Made by a program: the position numbers and the translations under genes | Shown here: one piece after another, positions 1-8,700 of the stretch | Position numbering within the stretch: the first letter of the stretch is position 1 | Layout: each line of letters opens with the position of its first letter | Notes under the pieces: model-generated | What the model was told of the DNA's origin: nothing | Databases searched by the model: none | Seen by the model: the letters and a program-made list of their open reading frames with translations, nothing else | Source: DAOUMU01 sp034409055 | GTDB lineage: Bacteria > Chloroflexota > Anaerolineae > 4572-78 > J111 | Assembly (NCBI GenBank): GCA_034409055.1 | Contig: DAOUMU010000442.1 | Location: forward strand, 1-15,204 | Reading direction: 5' to 3' | DNA length: 15,204 nucleotides

Positions 1-48
1 GGTGAAGAGCGGGGAGTGGGGAGGGAGGAGGAGGGAACGAGGGGTGAA
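1..48. repeat. GA-rich degenerate short repeats, cut by window edge
   Basis: A purine-only stretch built from units such as GAAGAGCGGGGAG and GGGAGGAGGAGGG, followed by GGGTGAAAA. It resembles the left arm of the GAGCG array found downstream of the four-helix-bundle gene (514-629), so that gene appears bracketed by the same repeat family. The patch is in the same orientation as 514-629 and is broadly complementary to the pyrimidine-rich arm at 646-716. Its true left end lies outside the window. I saw no coding potential in it. Confidence 0.5.
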
Positions 49-83
49 AATATTTTTTGTTAACAGGGAGGAAGGGGAAGATA

Positions 84-520
84 ATGAGGTCTAACCCTGG
101 TAATAAACCTGAAAACACGAAAGTGATACAGGATTACACCGAGCTTAGAGTTTATCAATTGGCATTTGAAGCAGCGATGCATATTTATGAATTCTCCAAA
201 AAAGGCCGCCCGAGGAAAGATACTCGCTGACGGACCAGATTCGACGTTCCTCCCGGTCTGTTTGTGGCAACGTGGCGGAAGCATGGCGTAAACGTCGTTA
301 CCCTGCTCATTTTGTTAGCAAGTTGAGTGATGCGGATACGGAAGCGGCTGAAACGGAAGTATGGCTTGACTTTGCCTGGCGTTGTGGATATATTGCAGAG
401 AGTGACCACACGCAGTTACGTGATAACTACGATCATATTTGTCGTATGCTAACGAAAATGATAACAACTTCAGCGAGTTGGTGTAAGGACTCACATAGCG
501 GAAAGCGGCGGCGGGCGTAG
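84..520 (+). pseudogene. four-helix-bundle protein (23S rRNA intervening-sequence type), frameshifted
   Basis: Family: small all-helical proteins first seen encoded inside 23S rRNA intervening sequences; the Avd protein of diversity-generating retroelements shares the fold. The molecular role is not established. The frame opens at ATG 84, behind a purine-rich GGGAGGAAGGGG ribosome binding site at 66-77, and reads MRSNPGNK..DYTELRVYQLAFEA..MHIYEFSKK. It then runs into TGA at 228. The rest of the family signature, EERYSLTDQIRRSSRSVCGN followed by VAEAWRKRRY and a C-terminal helix, continues in the -1 frame from about 203 to the TAG at 518. The break falls at a six-A run (198-203); one missing A would restore SKKRPPEERYSL and give a product of about 145 residues. 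The last ~10 residues (SHSGKRRRA) are already encoded by the flanking repeat. It could be a decayed gene, a homopolymer sequencing error, or a slippage-expressed gene. The family call is firm; the status is not. Confidence 0.82.
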
Positions 521-716
521 AGCGGAGAGGGAGGAGCGAAAAGCGAGGAGCGTAGAGCGAAATAGTGAAGAGCGAGGAGCATAGAGCGTGAAGGGTGAAG
601 CGTAAAGTGTAAAGCGGAGAACGTAAAGCGTGAGTATGATCTCACTCTTCGCTCTCTAATCTTCGCTTTTCGCTCTACGCTCTACGCTCCACGCTCCTCG
701 CTCCTCGCTCCACGGA
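514..716. repeat. imperfect inverted array of GAGCG-type short repeats
   Basis: The left arm (about 514-629) is made of degenerate direct units such as GAGCGTA, GAGCGAG, GAGCGAA and GAAGCGTAAA. The right arm (646-716) is the complementary series: CTTCGCTCT, CGCTTTTCGCTC, TACGCTCTACGCTC, CTCGCTCCTCGCTC. The apex is a clean small hairpin, GTGAG-TATGAT-CTCAC at 630-645. The reverse complement of the right arm aligns closely with the left arm, so the transcript could fold into one long, bulged stem. It fills the whole space between the four-helix-bundle gene and the exonuclease gene. No protein is predicted. Unit length is too short and too variable for CRISPR. It could be a non-autonomous repeat, a transcription attenuator, or the folded flank of an intervening-sequence-like element. 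Confidence 0.8.
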
Positions 717-717
717 G
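714..717 (+). promoter_or_regulatory. ribosome binding site of the YprB-like gene, at the repeat edge
   Basis: GGAG lies 5 nt before ATG 723. It sits immediately at the outer end of the pyrimidine-rich repeat arm (CTCGCTCCACGGAG), so the long stem could affect access of ribosomes to this start. It supports ATG 723 as the start codon. Confidence 0.6.
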
Positions 718-722
718 TAGAT

Positions 723-1964
723 ATGGTGTCACTCTCAGATAAACTCAAGTCACTGGGCGTAAAACTCGGAGCGCGGGACTTGCCGCCGCCAAAGCCGCGC
801 CACGTGGCCTATGCCATCGAGCAGGTTATGGCCGGTCGCTTTCAGGTCACACCACACGGCCAGGTTTTTGTGGTTGAAACCTCCTACTCGCCTGAGTACC
901 GGCATGGCTATACCGATTTGCAGATCACCGCTTCGCTGCAAACGGTGGCCGAATGGGCCGGTGATCGGCGGATCGCCGGTGGCTCCCTCGAGTCGTTTGT
1001 GTTTCTCGACACCGAGACGACAGGGTTGGCCGGTGGTACGGGCACTTATGCCTTCTTGATTGGGGCGGGGCGCTACGAGGGCGATCATTTTCGCCTGGCC
1101 CAATTTTTCATGCGCGACCCGCTTGAAGAACCGGCCCAACTGGCCGCCTTGACCGAGTTTCTCCAACCGTGCACCGCCCTGGTAACCTTTAACGGTAAAG
1201 CGTTTGACGTCCCCTTGTTGAACACGCGTTATATTACCCACGGGGAAGCCTCCCCCCTGGACTCTGCCGCCCAGCTTGACCTGCTACATCTGGCCCGGCG
1301 GCTATGGCGTGACCGCCTGCCCAGTCGCGCCCTGGGCCAACTGGAGCTACACATTCTCGGTGCTGCCCGTACGCACGAGGACGTTCCCGGTTGGTTGATT
1401 CCTACGGTCTATTTCGACTATTTACGCAGTGGCGATGCCCGTCCCTTGAAGGGTATCTTTTATCACAACGCCATGGACGTCCTGGCCATGGCCGCTCTGC
1501 TCAGCCACATGACCCAACTGCTCGACGACCCGTTCAACGGGACCGTCGAACATGGTTTGGATTGGGTGGCCCTCGGTAAATTGTTCGAGGTTTTAGGGCG
1601 TCTCGAGATGGCCGCGCAGTTGTACCGGCGTGGCCTTCTGGCCCAGGAAGATTTACCCGAGACGAGTTATTGGGACACCCTGCGCCGGTTGTCGTTTCTG
1701 CAGCGGCGGCGGGGTGACTGGTCGGCTGCGGTTGAGTTGTGGCAACAGGCTGCGGAAGGGCGGCAAATTTACGCCTATGTCGAACTGGCCAAGTTTTACG
1801 AGCATCAGGCCCGTCACTACCAGGAAGCGGTGCACTGGACCCGGGCGGCCCTGGCCCTGGTCAATGCCCCTCGCTTCCCCCGATCTGAGCGCCGCCGCTG
1901 GCATGCGGATTTGGAGCATCGGCTGGCCCGTTTGCAGCGCAAGTTAAATCAGTCCTCAGAATAG
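723..1964 (+). CDS. yprB: YprB/MrfB-like DEDD-family 3'-5' exonuclease with C-terminal TPR-like region
   Basis: The 413-residue protein has an RNase H-like exonuclease fold. Metal-binding acidic residues are visible in three motifs: Asp96 and Glu98 in FLDTETTGL, Asp162 in TFNGKAFDVPLL, and Asp252 in YHNAMDVLAM, with His248 four residues before Asp252. The stretch LDLLHLARRLWRDRLPSRALG (from about residue 180) is typical of the YprB group. Residues ~278-405 form helical pairs (WVALGKLFEVLGRLEMAAQL, WSAAVELWQQA, YAYVELAKFYE) consistent with TPR-like repeats. In Bacillus the homologue, MrfB, acts as a metal-dependent exonuclease with the helicase MrfA in repair of mitomycin-type DNA damage. No MrfA-like helicase is seen here, so the same role is inferred only. 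The gene is cytoplasmic, complete, and preceded by GGAG 5 nt before the ATG. Its left neighbour is a repeat array, so it is probably not in an operon with anything visible. Confidence 0.88.
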   Translation: MVSLSDKLKSLGVKLGARDLPPPKPRHVAYAIEQVMAGRFQVTPHGQVFVVETSYSPEYRHGYTDLQITASLQTVAEWAGDRRIAGGSLESFVFLDTETTGLAGGTGTYAFLIGAGRYEGDHFRLAQFFMRDPLEEPAQLAALTEFLQPCTALVTFNGKAFDVPLLNTRYITHGEASPLDSAAQLDLLHLARRLWRDRLPSRALGQLELHILGAARTHEDVPGWLIPTVYFDYLRSGDARPLKGIFYHNAMDVLAMAALLSHMTQLLDDPFNGTVEHGLDWVALGKLFEVLGRLEMAAQLYRRGLLAQEDLPETSYWDTLRRLSFLQRRRGDWSAAVELWQQAAEGRQIYAYVELAKFYEHQARHYQEAVHWTRAALALVNAPRFPRSERRRWHADLEHRLARLQRKLNQSSE

Positions 1965-1968
1965 GACT
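1951..1968 (+). terminator. weak stem-loop over the stop codon of the YprB-like gene
   Basis: AGTCCT (1951-1956), loop CAGAAT, AGGACT (1963-1968), then TTCAT. The six-bp stem overlaps the TAG stop codon and the T run is short, so this is at best a weak terminator. Confidence 0.3.
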
Positions 1969-2010
1969 TTCATATCACTTGACGGACCAAACATTTCCAT
2001 ATGGTAACTG

Positions 2011-2128
2011 CCTACCCTCATGTCATTCCGAGGAGCGCAACGACGAGGAATCTCCGGCAACGAGGACAAATTCAAGGCGAAATAGGAGATTCTTCACTCG
2101 CTGCGCTCGTTCAGAATGACATGGTAGG
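2011..2128. mobile_element. palindromic MITE-like repeat element (TGTCATTC...GAATGACA type)
   Basis: The left end is CATGTCATTCCGAGGAGCGC (2019 on). The right end, read in reverse complement, begins CATGTCATTCTGAACGAGCG; the two inner ends are GAGGAATCTCC and GGAGATTCTTC. The arms pair over nearly their whole ~38 nt with a ~30 nt centre. CCTACC (2011-2016) and GGTAGG (2123-2128) extend the inverted repeat with a 3-nt bulge. Elements with such TCATTC/GAATGA ends and an AGCGCAGCGAG core are scattered in many bacterial genomes, including Chloroflexota. No transposase is encoded, so it would be moved in trans if at all. It abuts the truncated gene at 2123-2297. Confidence 0.75.
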
Positions 2129-2297
2129 TAATTACGTTTTCTCTATCAACGGGCAACAGGTTACCCGGGTCAGTGACCCGGACTATGCCAGTGGCGAAGT
2201 GGGCTTCTTTGTGGAGATGTTTGACGAAACCCTGGCCCACATCCATTACGATGCCCTGGTCATCCGAGAACTCGAGGCCGACGCCATCGACTACTAG
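2123..2297 (+). pseudogene. C-terminal fragment of a LamG/DUF1080-like secreted domain protein
   Basis: After the repeat element the frame reads NYVFSINGQQVTRVSDPDYA, then SGEVGFFVEMFDETLAHIHY and DALVIRELEADAIDY before TAG 2295. The pattern F.INGQ.V..V.D..Y.SG..G.FVE.FDE....YDALVIRE is the terminal strand set of concanavalin-like jelly-roll domains found in secreted proteins. Everything upstream of the FSINGQQ strand is missing. An ATG at 2001 is in frame through the repeat element, which could give a 98-residue product, but its first ~40 residues would be translated repeat. A gene broken by deletion together with the repeat insertion is the simplest reading. Confidence 0.6.
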
Positions 2298-2335
2298 TTA
2301 GTTTCTGTTGCAAAACGTAGTCAGGGCATCCCTAT

Positions 2336-2364
2336 GAGGGCACTGATTTCACTTCAGTGCCCTC
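2336..2364 (+). terminator. Rho-independent-like terminator hairpin
   Basis: GAGGGCACTGA (2336-2346), loop TTTCACT, TCAGTGCCCTC (2354-2364) form a perfect 11-bp stem, followed by ATTTCATTTC. The T content after the stem is moderate rather than a clean T run. It lies 39 nt after the stop of the truncated gene and would insulate the giant gene's promoter from read-through. Confidence 0.6.
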
Positions 2365-2491
2365 ATTTCATTTCAGTGCCTCAGTGATTCTATCGTTTCA
2401 ATCACCGTTGCGGCAGTCTACCGTCGCCGGTCAAATTGGGGAAATCATAATGGGTCAAATCGGCGAGCATACGTGCTTGATTCTAACCTTT

Positions 2492-2507
2492 TGTGGATTT
2501 TATCACA
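2492..2507. promoter_or_regulatory. CRP/FNR-family-like palindrome, distal copy
   Basis: TGTGG-ATTTTA-TCACA has the TGTGA-N6-TCACA spacing with one mismatch, and sits inside a longer symmetric TTTTGTG...CACAAAA (2489-2510). It could alternatively be a simple hairpin. See the matching site at 2567-2582. Confidence 0.45.
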
Positions 2508-2566
2508 AAACTCTAACCAAATTCTTATGTTTTTCTTATGCTTTTCTCAGGCAAATAGCCTAAAAT

Positions 2567-2582
2567 TGTGAGCCGTGTCACA
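2567..2582. promoter_or_regulatory. CRP/FNR-family-like palindrome, proximal copy (perfect TGTGA-N6-TCACA)
   Basis: TTGTGA (2566-2571), GCCGTG, TCACAA (2578-2583) match exactly the well-known CRP-type half-sites at the right spacing. It is centred about 73 nt before the start codon of the giant gene and about 75 bp from the distal copy. A TAAAAT hexamer follows at 2587-2592, and the TTGTGA itself would then sit as a poor -35 with 15-nt spacing. A CRP-family regulator acting here is inference from the motif. Confidence 0.5.
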
Positions 2583-2590
2583 AAAATAAA

Positions 2591-2608
2591 ATAGGACCTT
2601 TTTCCTAT
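2591..2608 (+). promoter_or_regulatory. leader hairpin upstream of the giant gene
   Basis: ATAGGA (2591-2596), loop CCTTTT, TCCTAT (2603-2608). It is short and AT-rich, located in the probable 5' leader about 40 nt before the start codon. It may protect the mRNA end or be incidental. Confidence 0.3.
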
Positions 2609-2634
2609 CTTTACTGCCTAATCTGGCCCCATTC

Positions 2635-2640
2635 AGGAGG
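2635..2640 (+). promoter_or_regulatory. strong ribosome binding site AGGAGG for the giant gene
   Basis: AGGAGG lies 7 nt before ATG 2648. The frame has a TAA stop at 2561-2563 and no other usable start codon between that stop and 2648, so this site fixes the start. Confidence 0.85.
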
Positions 2641-2647
2641 ATTCTGC

Positions 2648-2743
2648 ATGCCACGCTCCTACCTTGATCCGGTGATTCGTCTGCTCGTTGTCGCCTCGAT
2701 TTTGGTCTCTACGTTGCACCCGGCAATTGTTTTGGCCAACGCT
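2648..2743 (+). other. Sec signal peptide of the giant protein
   Basis: MPRSYLDPVIR is followed by the hydrophobic stretch LLVVASILVSTLHPAIVL and an ANA cleavage motif at residues 30-32. There is no lipobox Cys, so a signal peptidase I substrate is expected. The short, only mildly basic n-region contains two Arg. Confidence 0.8.
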
Positions 2744-5700
2744 TCAGGTACCCCAGCCAGCCAGGCCGACGCTCCGACGGATACCCCTATGCCGACGGAA
2801 ACAGCGGTGGCCACGGCCACTGAACCGCCGTTAGCCACGGAAACGGTCGTCATTCCGCCCACCGAAACCCTGCCCCCACCGCCGACCGAAACGGCGCTGC
2901 CGACAGAAACCGCCGTGGTGACAGCCACCGAAACCATCACCCCCACTCCAACGGCCACGGCCATCGTCACGGAAACCCCGCTGGTAACGGCCACCGAAAC
3001 GGTTGCGCCCCCGCCCACCGACACGCCGACGCCGCTGCCGACCGCTACAGCCACCGTTGAGGCGACGGCCACCCTGCCCCCTACCTTTACGCCGACCCTG
3101 ACTCCCACGGCAACCGCTACCCTCACGCCGACGATAACGGCTACGCTGACCCCGACGGTAACGCCCACCCTCACCCCCACGGTAACGGCCACGCCTGAGC
3201 CGGTCTCTCTCGCCTTGACCATGCAGACGGATCCGTCCTTCGTCCGGCCCGGCGACCTGGTCACGGTCACCTTGACTCTATCCAAACCGGTTCAACTGAA
3301 TCTGGCCAACGCGACCATCAGCGCCACCTTGCCGGCCGCGCTGAGCTACTATCGCCCCCTGGGGGACATACCCCCCGGCTACAACCCCCTGCTACACCTG
3401 CTGACCTGGCCTATGCCGGCCGAACCGGACGACCGGACACGGCTGAGCCTGGGCTACGTGGGCCTGGTGGTCCCGGGCGCCGAACCGAACGCCCTGAATC
3501 TGCCGGCCGAGTTGACCGGCCCTGAGTTTCCGGAACCGCTCCAGGCCCAGGCCAGCCTGATCATCGTGCCCGGGGCTGGACCCGAACCGACACCCACGCC
3601 CCAACCCAAGGTCACCCCCAGACCAGCCGGTCCCCCGGCTCGGGTGGTTCTGAAAGCAGCCCAAACCAACATAACTGCCGATGGACGTAGTCGGACGGCG
3701 GTGGTTATCTGGGTGGCGGATGCCCAAGGCCGGCCGGTGGCAGAGGGAACCCCGGTGCAGGTAACGACCGACAATCAGCTGGTCCAACTGGCCGAAACCA
3801 GCCTGCGCACCCACGAAGGGCTGGCCGTGGTCTGGCTGACCGCCGGCCACCAGCCGGGCCAGCTTACGGTCACTGCTTCGGCTGGGGACGTGTCAGGCCA
3901 AACAAGGGTGGACTTGACCTTGTCGCGGGGTAAACGGGTCAACGCCGAGGCAGGCGGATTACCGGCGGTTTACGCTGACTTGCCCCGCCTGGGGCAGGAA
4001 TTGCGCTATAGCCTGGCCCTCACTGCTAACGGGGCCTACCTGGCTGAGGATGAAGCCTACCGGGCGGTCTTCAACCCCAACGGGGAGGTGCAGTTCCTTA
4101 GCCAAGGGAACCAGACCGGCCGGCCCCGGGCTGGCTTAAGCTTTCGCTTAAACCGGGTGTCTCTGGGACAAACAGTCATATACCAGGCAAAGGGACGTGC
4201 CCTGAACACCGAGACGAACCGGGCTGTCTACCGGAGCAACTTCTTCCGAGAGGAATATCGGGCCATCAAAGGCGGCCTTGAACAGTTCTTCATCTTTGAA
4301 CGCCCCCCCAGGCAATCCACCGTATCGGGCGACGACCTGGTCATCGAGGGAACTTTCAAAACAAACCTGGTGGGACGGGTCATCTCCAGGCGGGAAGGCA
4401 TAGTCTTTTCCCCACCCGGTGATCCCAACCGCAAGCGTGAAGTAGGGCACTTGATCTACGGCGGAACACGCGTACGGGATAATGATGGCCGAGAAATATA
4501 CGCTGAACTCCGCCTGCGTGACAACCGACTGCACCTGACCGTGCCGGGTAAATGGTTGGACGCCGCAGAGTACCCCTTGGTGATTGATCCCCTGATCGGC
4601 GATCCGGTGATTATCTCTGATCCCCAGGGTGCGGCTTCAGAAGTAGCCCTGGCCTACAACAGCAGTGCCAATGAGTACCTGGCGTTGTGGCAAGAGAGCC
4701 AGACCGGCAGTGAGCCGGATCTGTATACCCGCCGTGTTTTGCCGGACGGGACAATCGTTGACTCTCTGCTCGAAATCAGCCTGGCCGGGGGTGACCAGAG
4801 TAACCCGACCCTGGCCTACAATAGCCAGACCAATGAATACTTGGTGGTCTGGGAAGATACTCGTAATGGGCCACCCAGCGATTTGTATGGACAGCGGCTG
4901 AACGGAGACGGTAGCTTGATCGGAGATAGCTTTATTATCGCCAGCGCTGCGATAACCCGTGGTCATCGCGCCCCGGCTCTGGCTTACAACAGCAGTGATA
5001 ACAACTATCTACTGGTTTGGAACAGCTACCTGACCGACATCGAAGCGGACGAACTGGTCTACGGGCAGATATTGGCGGCCACGGGGACGGTGAGTGGAAC
5101 AGCGGAGATCATTTCGGACGCCGGCAGTGAGCAAGCGAATCCGACCCTGGCCTACGATAGCAGTAACAATCGCTTCTTGGTTGCCTGGCAGGATGGGCGG
5201 GGGAGCAGTTTTGACGTTTACGCTCGGCTGGTCGGGGCCAATGGCCAGCCGCTGGGTAGTGAGTTGTTGATTGAGGACCACGGCAACGACCAATTCGTCC
5301 CCAAAGTGGCTTACACCCCGGGCCAATACCTGGTGGCCTGGCGGCACCACGTCGATACCGACACCTTTCGCGTGCGCGGCCAACGGCTGACAGCAGCTGG
5401 GGCGTTAGAAGGAACCATATTTAACATCACCGGCGAAAATTACGGCTATTACGGCTATTTTGACTTGATTTCCAATGGCCTGGATGAGTACCTGGTCGTG
5501 TGGGACTTTGAAAACGATGAGGGTGACATTCGCAGCCGGCGTGTTTTTACTAACGGAACCAAGAGTGCCCAGGTCACCATTACCAATCTATACAATGACC
5601 AGATCTTTCCGGTAGCGGCCTACAACAGCGGGGCCGACGCCTATCTCCTGGCCTGGGAGGATCATCGGCTGGGCCGGCAAGTCATCTATGGCCAGCGGCT

Positions 5701-8700
5701 CAACACGAGCGACGGCAAGTTGGGCGCTAATTTCAGCTTATCCCGCCTTCTGGCCAGCCGTAGTGAGCCGGCCGTGGCCGCTAACCCGGCTAACCTGGAG
5801 CGGGCTTACCTGGCCGTCTGGGTCGAAAACCGGGATGGCAGTGATGATATTTATGGCCAGTGGTTGAACGGTCAGGGCGGGGCCACCGGAGCGGAGTTAG
5901 CGATCAGCGTGACGGAGGGCGATGCCGACACGCCGGTGGTGGCCTTCAATACGGCCAGCAGCCAGTATTTAGTCGTCTGGCAAAGCGACCACGGGGGTCA
6001 GGGGGATGATATTTATGCCCAGCGGGTGGATGACAGTGGCCTGGTGGGCGGGGTCATCACCCTCACCGCCGCCAGTGACAACCAGCGCTATCCGCGAGTG
6101 GCGTACAATAGCCGGGCCGGCGAATGGCTGGTCGCCTGGATTGATCAAAGCGCCAGTTGGCAAGTGATAGCGCGGCGGGTGTTCAGTGAGGGGACAGCGG
6201 CGGCTCCGGTGCAAATTGCGCCCGACGCCGAGGATGCTCCCCTGGTTTATAACCCGGATGATGATGAATATCTGGTGTTTGGGCAGCGGTTCGATACTTA
6301 TCCTTTCTTACAACGGGTCAGTGGGAGCGGCCAGCCCCTTGGCCTGGCCCAGGAGATTACAACGCCCGGAAACCAGGCTTATGACCCAAGTATCAGTTAT
6401 CACCAGGGAGCGGGACGTTACCTCATCGCCTGGACCAATAGTACCGCCATCCGGGCTCAGCAGGTGCTGACCGATGGGACCCTGACCGGGAGCGTTATCA
6501 CCCTTTATACTGATCCTAATAGTTATGAAAGCCAGACGGCGATAATCTATGAGGCCGGGGCCAGGCAAAATTGGGTGGTCTGGCGCTCGTGGGCGGATTA
6601 TGAGCTTATCCACGGTAGTCGGCTAGATGGCGTAGGGAACCCGGTCGGCGGAGTAGAATCGTTGGTTGATGTTAGCTGGGACCTGGGAGCCAGATATCCC
6701 CAGTTGGCCTACCATGCCGGTTTACATCAATCGCTGTTAGTCTGGCGTCAGGCGAATGATGAGATTTATGCTCAGCCCTATACGCTTCCCTCGGCTGACT
6801 TCAGCGCCGCGCCGCAGGCCGGCTCTTCCCCTCTGACGGTCACGTTTACCAATACATCCGTCTATGCCGGCCATTATCAATGGGACTTTGGCGATGGCTT
6901 CACCAGCACCGAGACCAGTCCCACCCACGTCTATAACCAGGTTGGGGTCTACACGGTCACACTGATGGCGAGTGATGGGGTAACAACAGACACCCTCACT
7001 CGGACCAATTATATCACCGTCTCTGCCGCCGGCCCGGTGGCAGACTTTTCCGCCTTCCCCTTGAACGGCTCGCTGCCCTTGCTGGTCCAATTCCTCAACA
7101 CCTCGACCGGGGCTGCCAGTTACCTGTGGGACTTTGGCGATGGCATCACCTCCACCCTGCCCAGTCCAACCCACACCTACAGCACCGCCGGAGTCTACAC
7201 CGTCACCCTGACCGCCACCGGACCGGGCGGCATTGACATCCTGACCCGGCCCCATTACATCACTGCCTACGAGCCGGTTGTGGTCAATTTCTGGGCTACG
7301 CCGTTGACCGGTACCGTCCCACTGACGGTTACGTTTACCAACACCTCGACGGGTGCTTCAACCCTGCTGTGGGACTTTGGCGATGGGGACACGCAAACCA
7401 TCACTTCTTCCCTCATCCTTCCGCCTTCACCCGTCACCACCACCCATACTTATACCCAGGCCGGAGTCTATAGCGTGACCTTGACCGCCAACGGACCGGG
7501 CGGCAGCGACAGCCTACCTAAAACCAACTACATCACCGTCACCACTGCTGGGACACCGAACCTGACCATCGGCAAAACCGGCCCGGCCACGGCCATCGCT
7601 GGCGAACCCATCACTTACACCCTGACCGTGACCAACAGCGGCCAGGTGACGGCCACCAACCTGGTCATTACCGATACCCTTCCCGATGGAGCGAACTACG
7701 TCAGCGGTGGCACGCGTGTGGGGGACGTGGTCAGTTGGACCGTGCCCTCACTGGCCAGTGGAGCGGCCATCTCGGAAAGCTTCGTGGTCACGGCCAGCGG
7801 CACCATCACCAACAGCGATTACGCCGTCGTGGCCGACGGCGACGCCTCGGCCGCAGGGCAAGCAGCGGTGACGACCCTGGTTTATGTCCCGGTGAGCGCT
7901 GACTTCGGAGCCTTCCCTCGCAGCGGTTCGGCCCCGCTGCTGGTCCAGTTTTTCGACTATTCCAGCGGGGCCAGCAGCTATCTATGGGATTTTGGCGATA
8001 GCATGACCAGCACCCTGCCCAGCTCGACCCATACCTATACCTTGGCCGGGGTCTACACGGTTACTCTGACGGCCACCGGGCCAGGTGGCAGCGACACCGA
8101 GATCAAAGCCAATTACATTACCGCCGACGAGCCCATCGCCGGGCTGAGTGTGGTCAACGACAGCCCGACGGAACTGGGCCAGGCGACTACCCTGACGGCA
8201 ACGGTGACGGCGGGCAGCAACATCACCTACAGTTGGACCTTTGGCGATGGCCAGACCGGCAGCGGGGCGGTGGTGACCCATACCTACGAGGCTGTTGATA
8301 TTTACACGGCAGTGGTGACGGCCAGCAATGCGACCAACGAGGTTACAGCCACGACCATAGTCACGATCACCGGAGTACCTGACCTGGCCATCGGCAAAAC
8401 TGCTCCGGTGACCGCCACTGCCGGCGAACCGATCACTTACACTCTGACCGTCACTAATACCGGCCAGATGACGGCTACCAACCTGGTCATTACCGACGTC
8501 ATTCCCGGCGGAGCCAACTATATCACCGGTGGTCTACGGATAGGCGATGTGGTCAGTTGGACCGTTCCGGCCCTGGCCGGTGGTGAGACCATCTCGGAGA
8601 GTTTCGTGGTTACGGCGGCCAGTACCATTACCAACAGCGATTACGTCGTCATGGCCGACGGCGACGTCTCAGCCGTGGGGCAAGCGGCGGTGGAGACGGT

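Larger units (their letters stand above)
2298..2647 (+). other. intergenic region with terminator, regulatory palindromes and leader of the giant gene
   Basis: No convincing gene lies here. In order it holds a terminator-like hairpin (2336-2364), a second copy of TTCAGTGCC (2372-2380), two direct copies of GGTCAAAT(T/C)GG (2429-2439 and 2453-2463), two CRP/FNR-like palindromes (2492-2507, 2567-2582), an AT-rich stretch with TAAAAT at 2561-2566 and 2587-2592, a small leader hairpin (2591-2608) and a strong ribosome binding site. It is distinctly AT-richer than the genes on either side, as expected of a promoter region. Confidence 0.6.

Noticed and set aside
192..212. Programmed -1 ribosomal frameshift site
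   Set aside because: The zero-frame codons are AAA AAA preceded by C, not a standard X XXY YYZ heptamer, and I see no strong downstream stem. A missing base is simpler, although slippage cannot be excluded.
514..716. CRISPR array
   Set aside because: Units are only about 7 nt, degenerate, directly abutting without unique spacers, and the array reverses orientation in the middle.
750..1241. Minus-strand open frame of 163 codons opposite the exonuclease gene
   Set aside because: It overlaps the catalytic motifs of a clear plus-strand gene and has no recognisable features.
2357..2563. Plus-strand 68-codon open frame in the intergenic region
   Set aside because: It starts within the terminator hairpin, has no ribosome binding site, covers AT-rich regulatory-looking DNA and encodes a low-complexity Phe/Ser-rich sequence without family features.
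2659..3285. Minus-strand open frame of 208 codons rich in Val/Gly (VGVRVGVTVGVSVAV type)
   Set aside because: It is the exact antisense of the Thr/Pro linker; the repeat ACG/CCG codons simply lack stops on the other strand. No ribosome binding site, and the plus strand encodes a well-supported protein.
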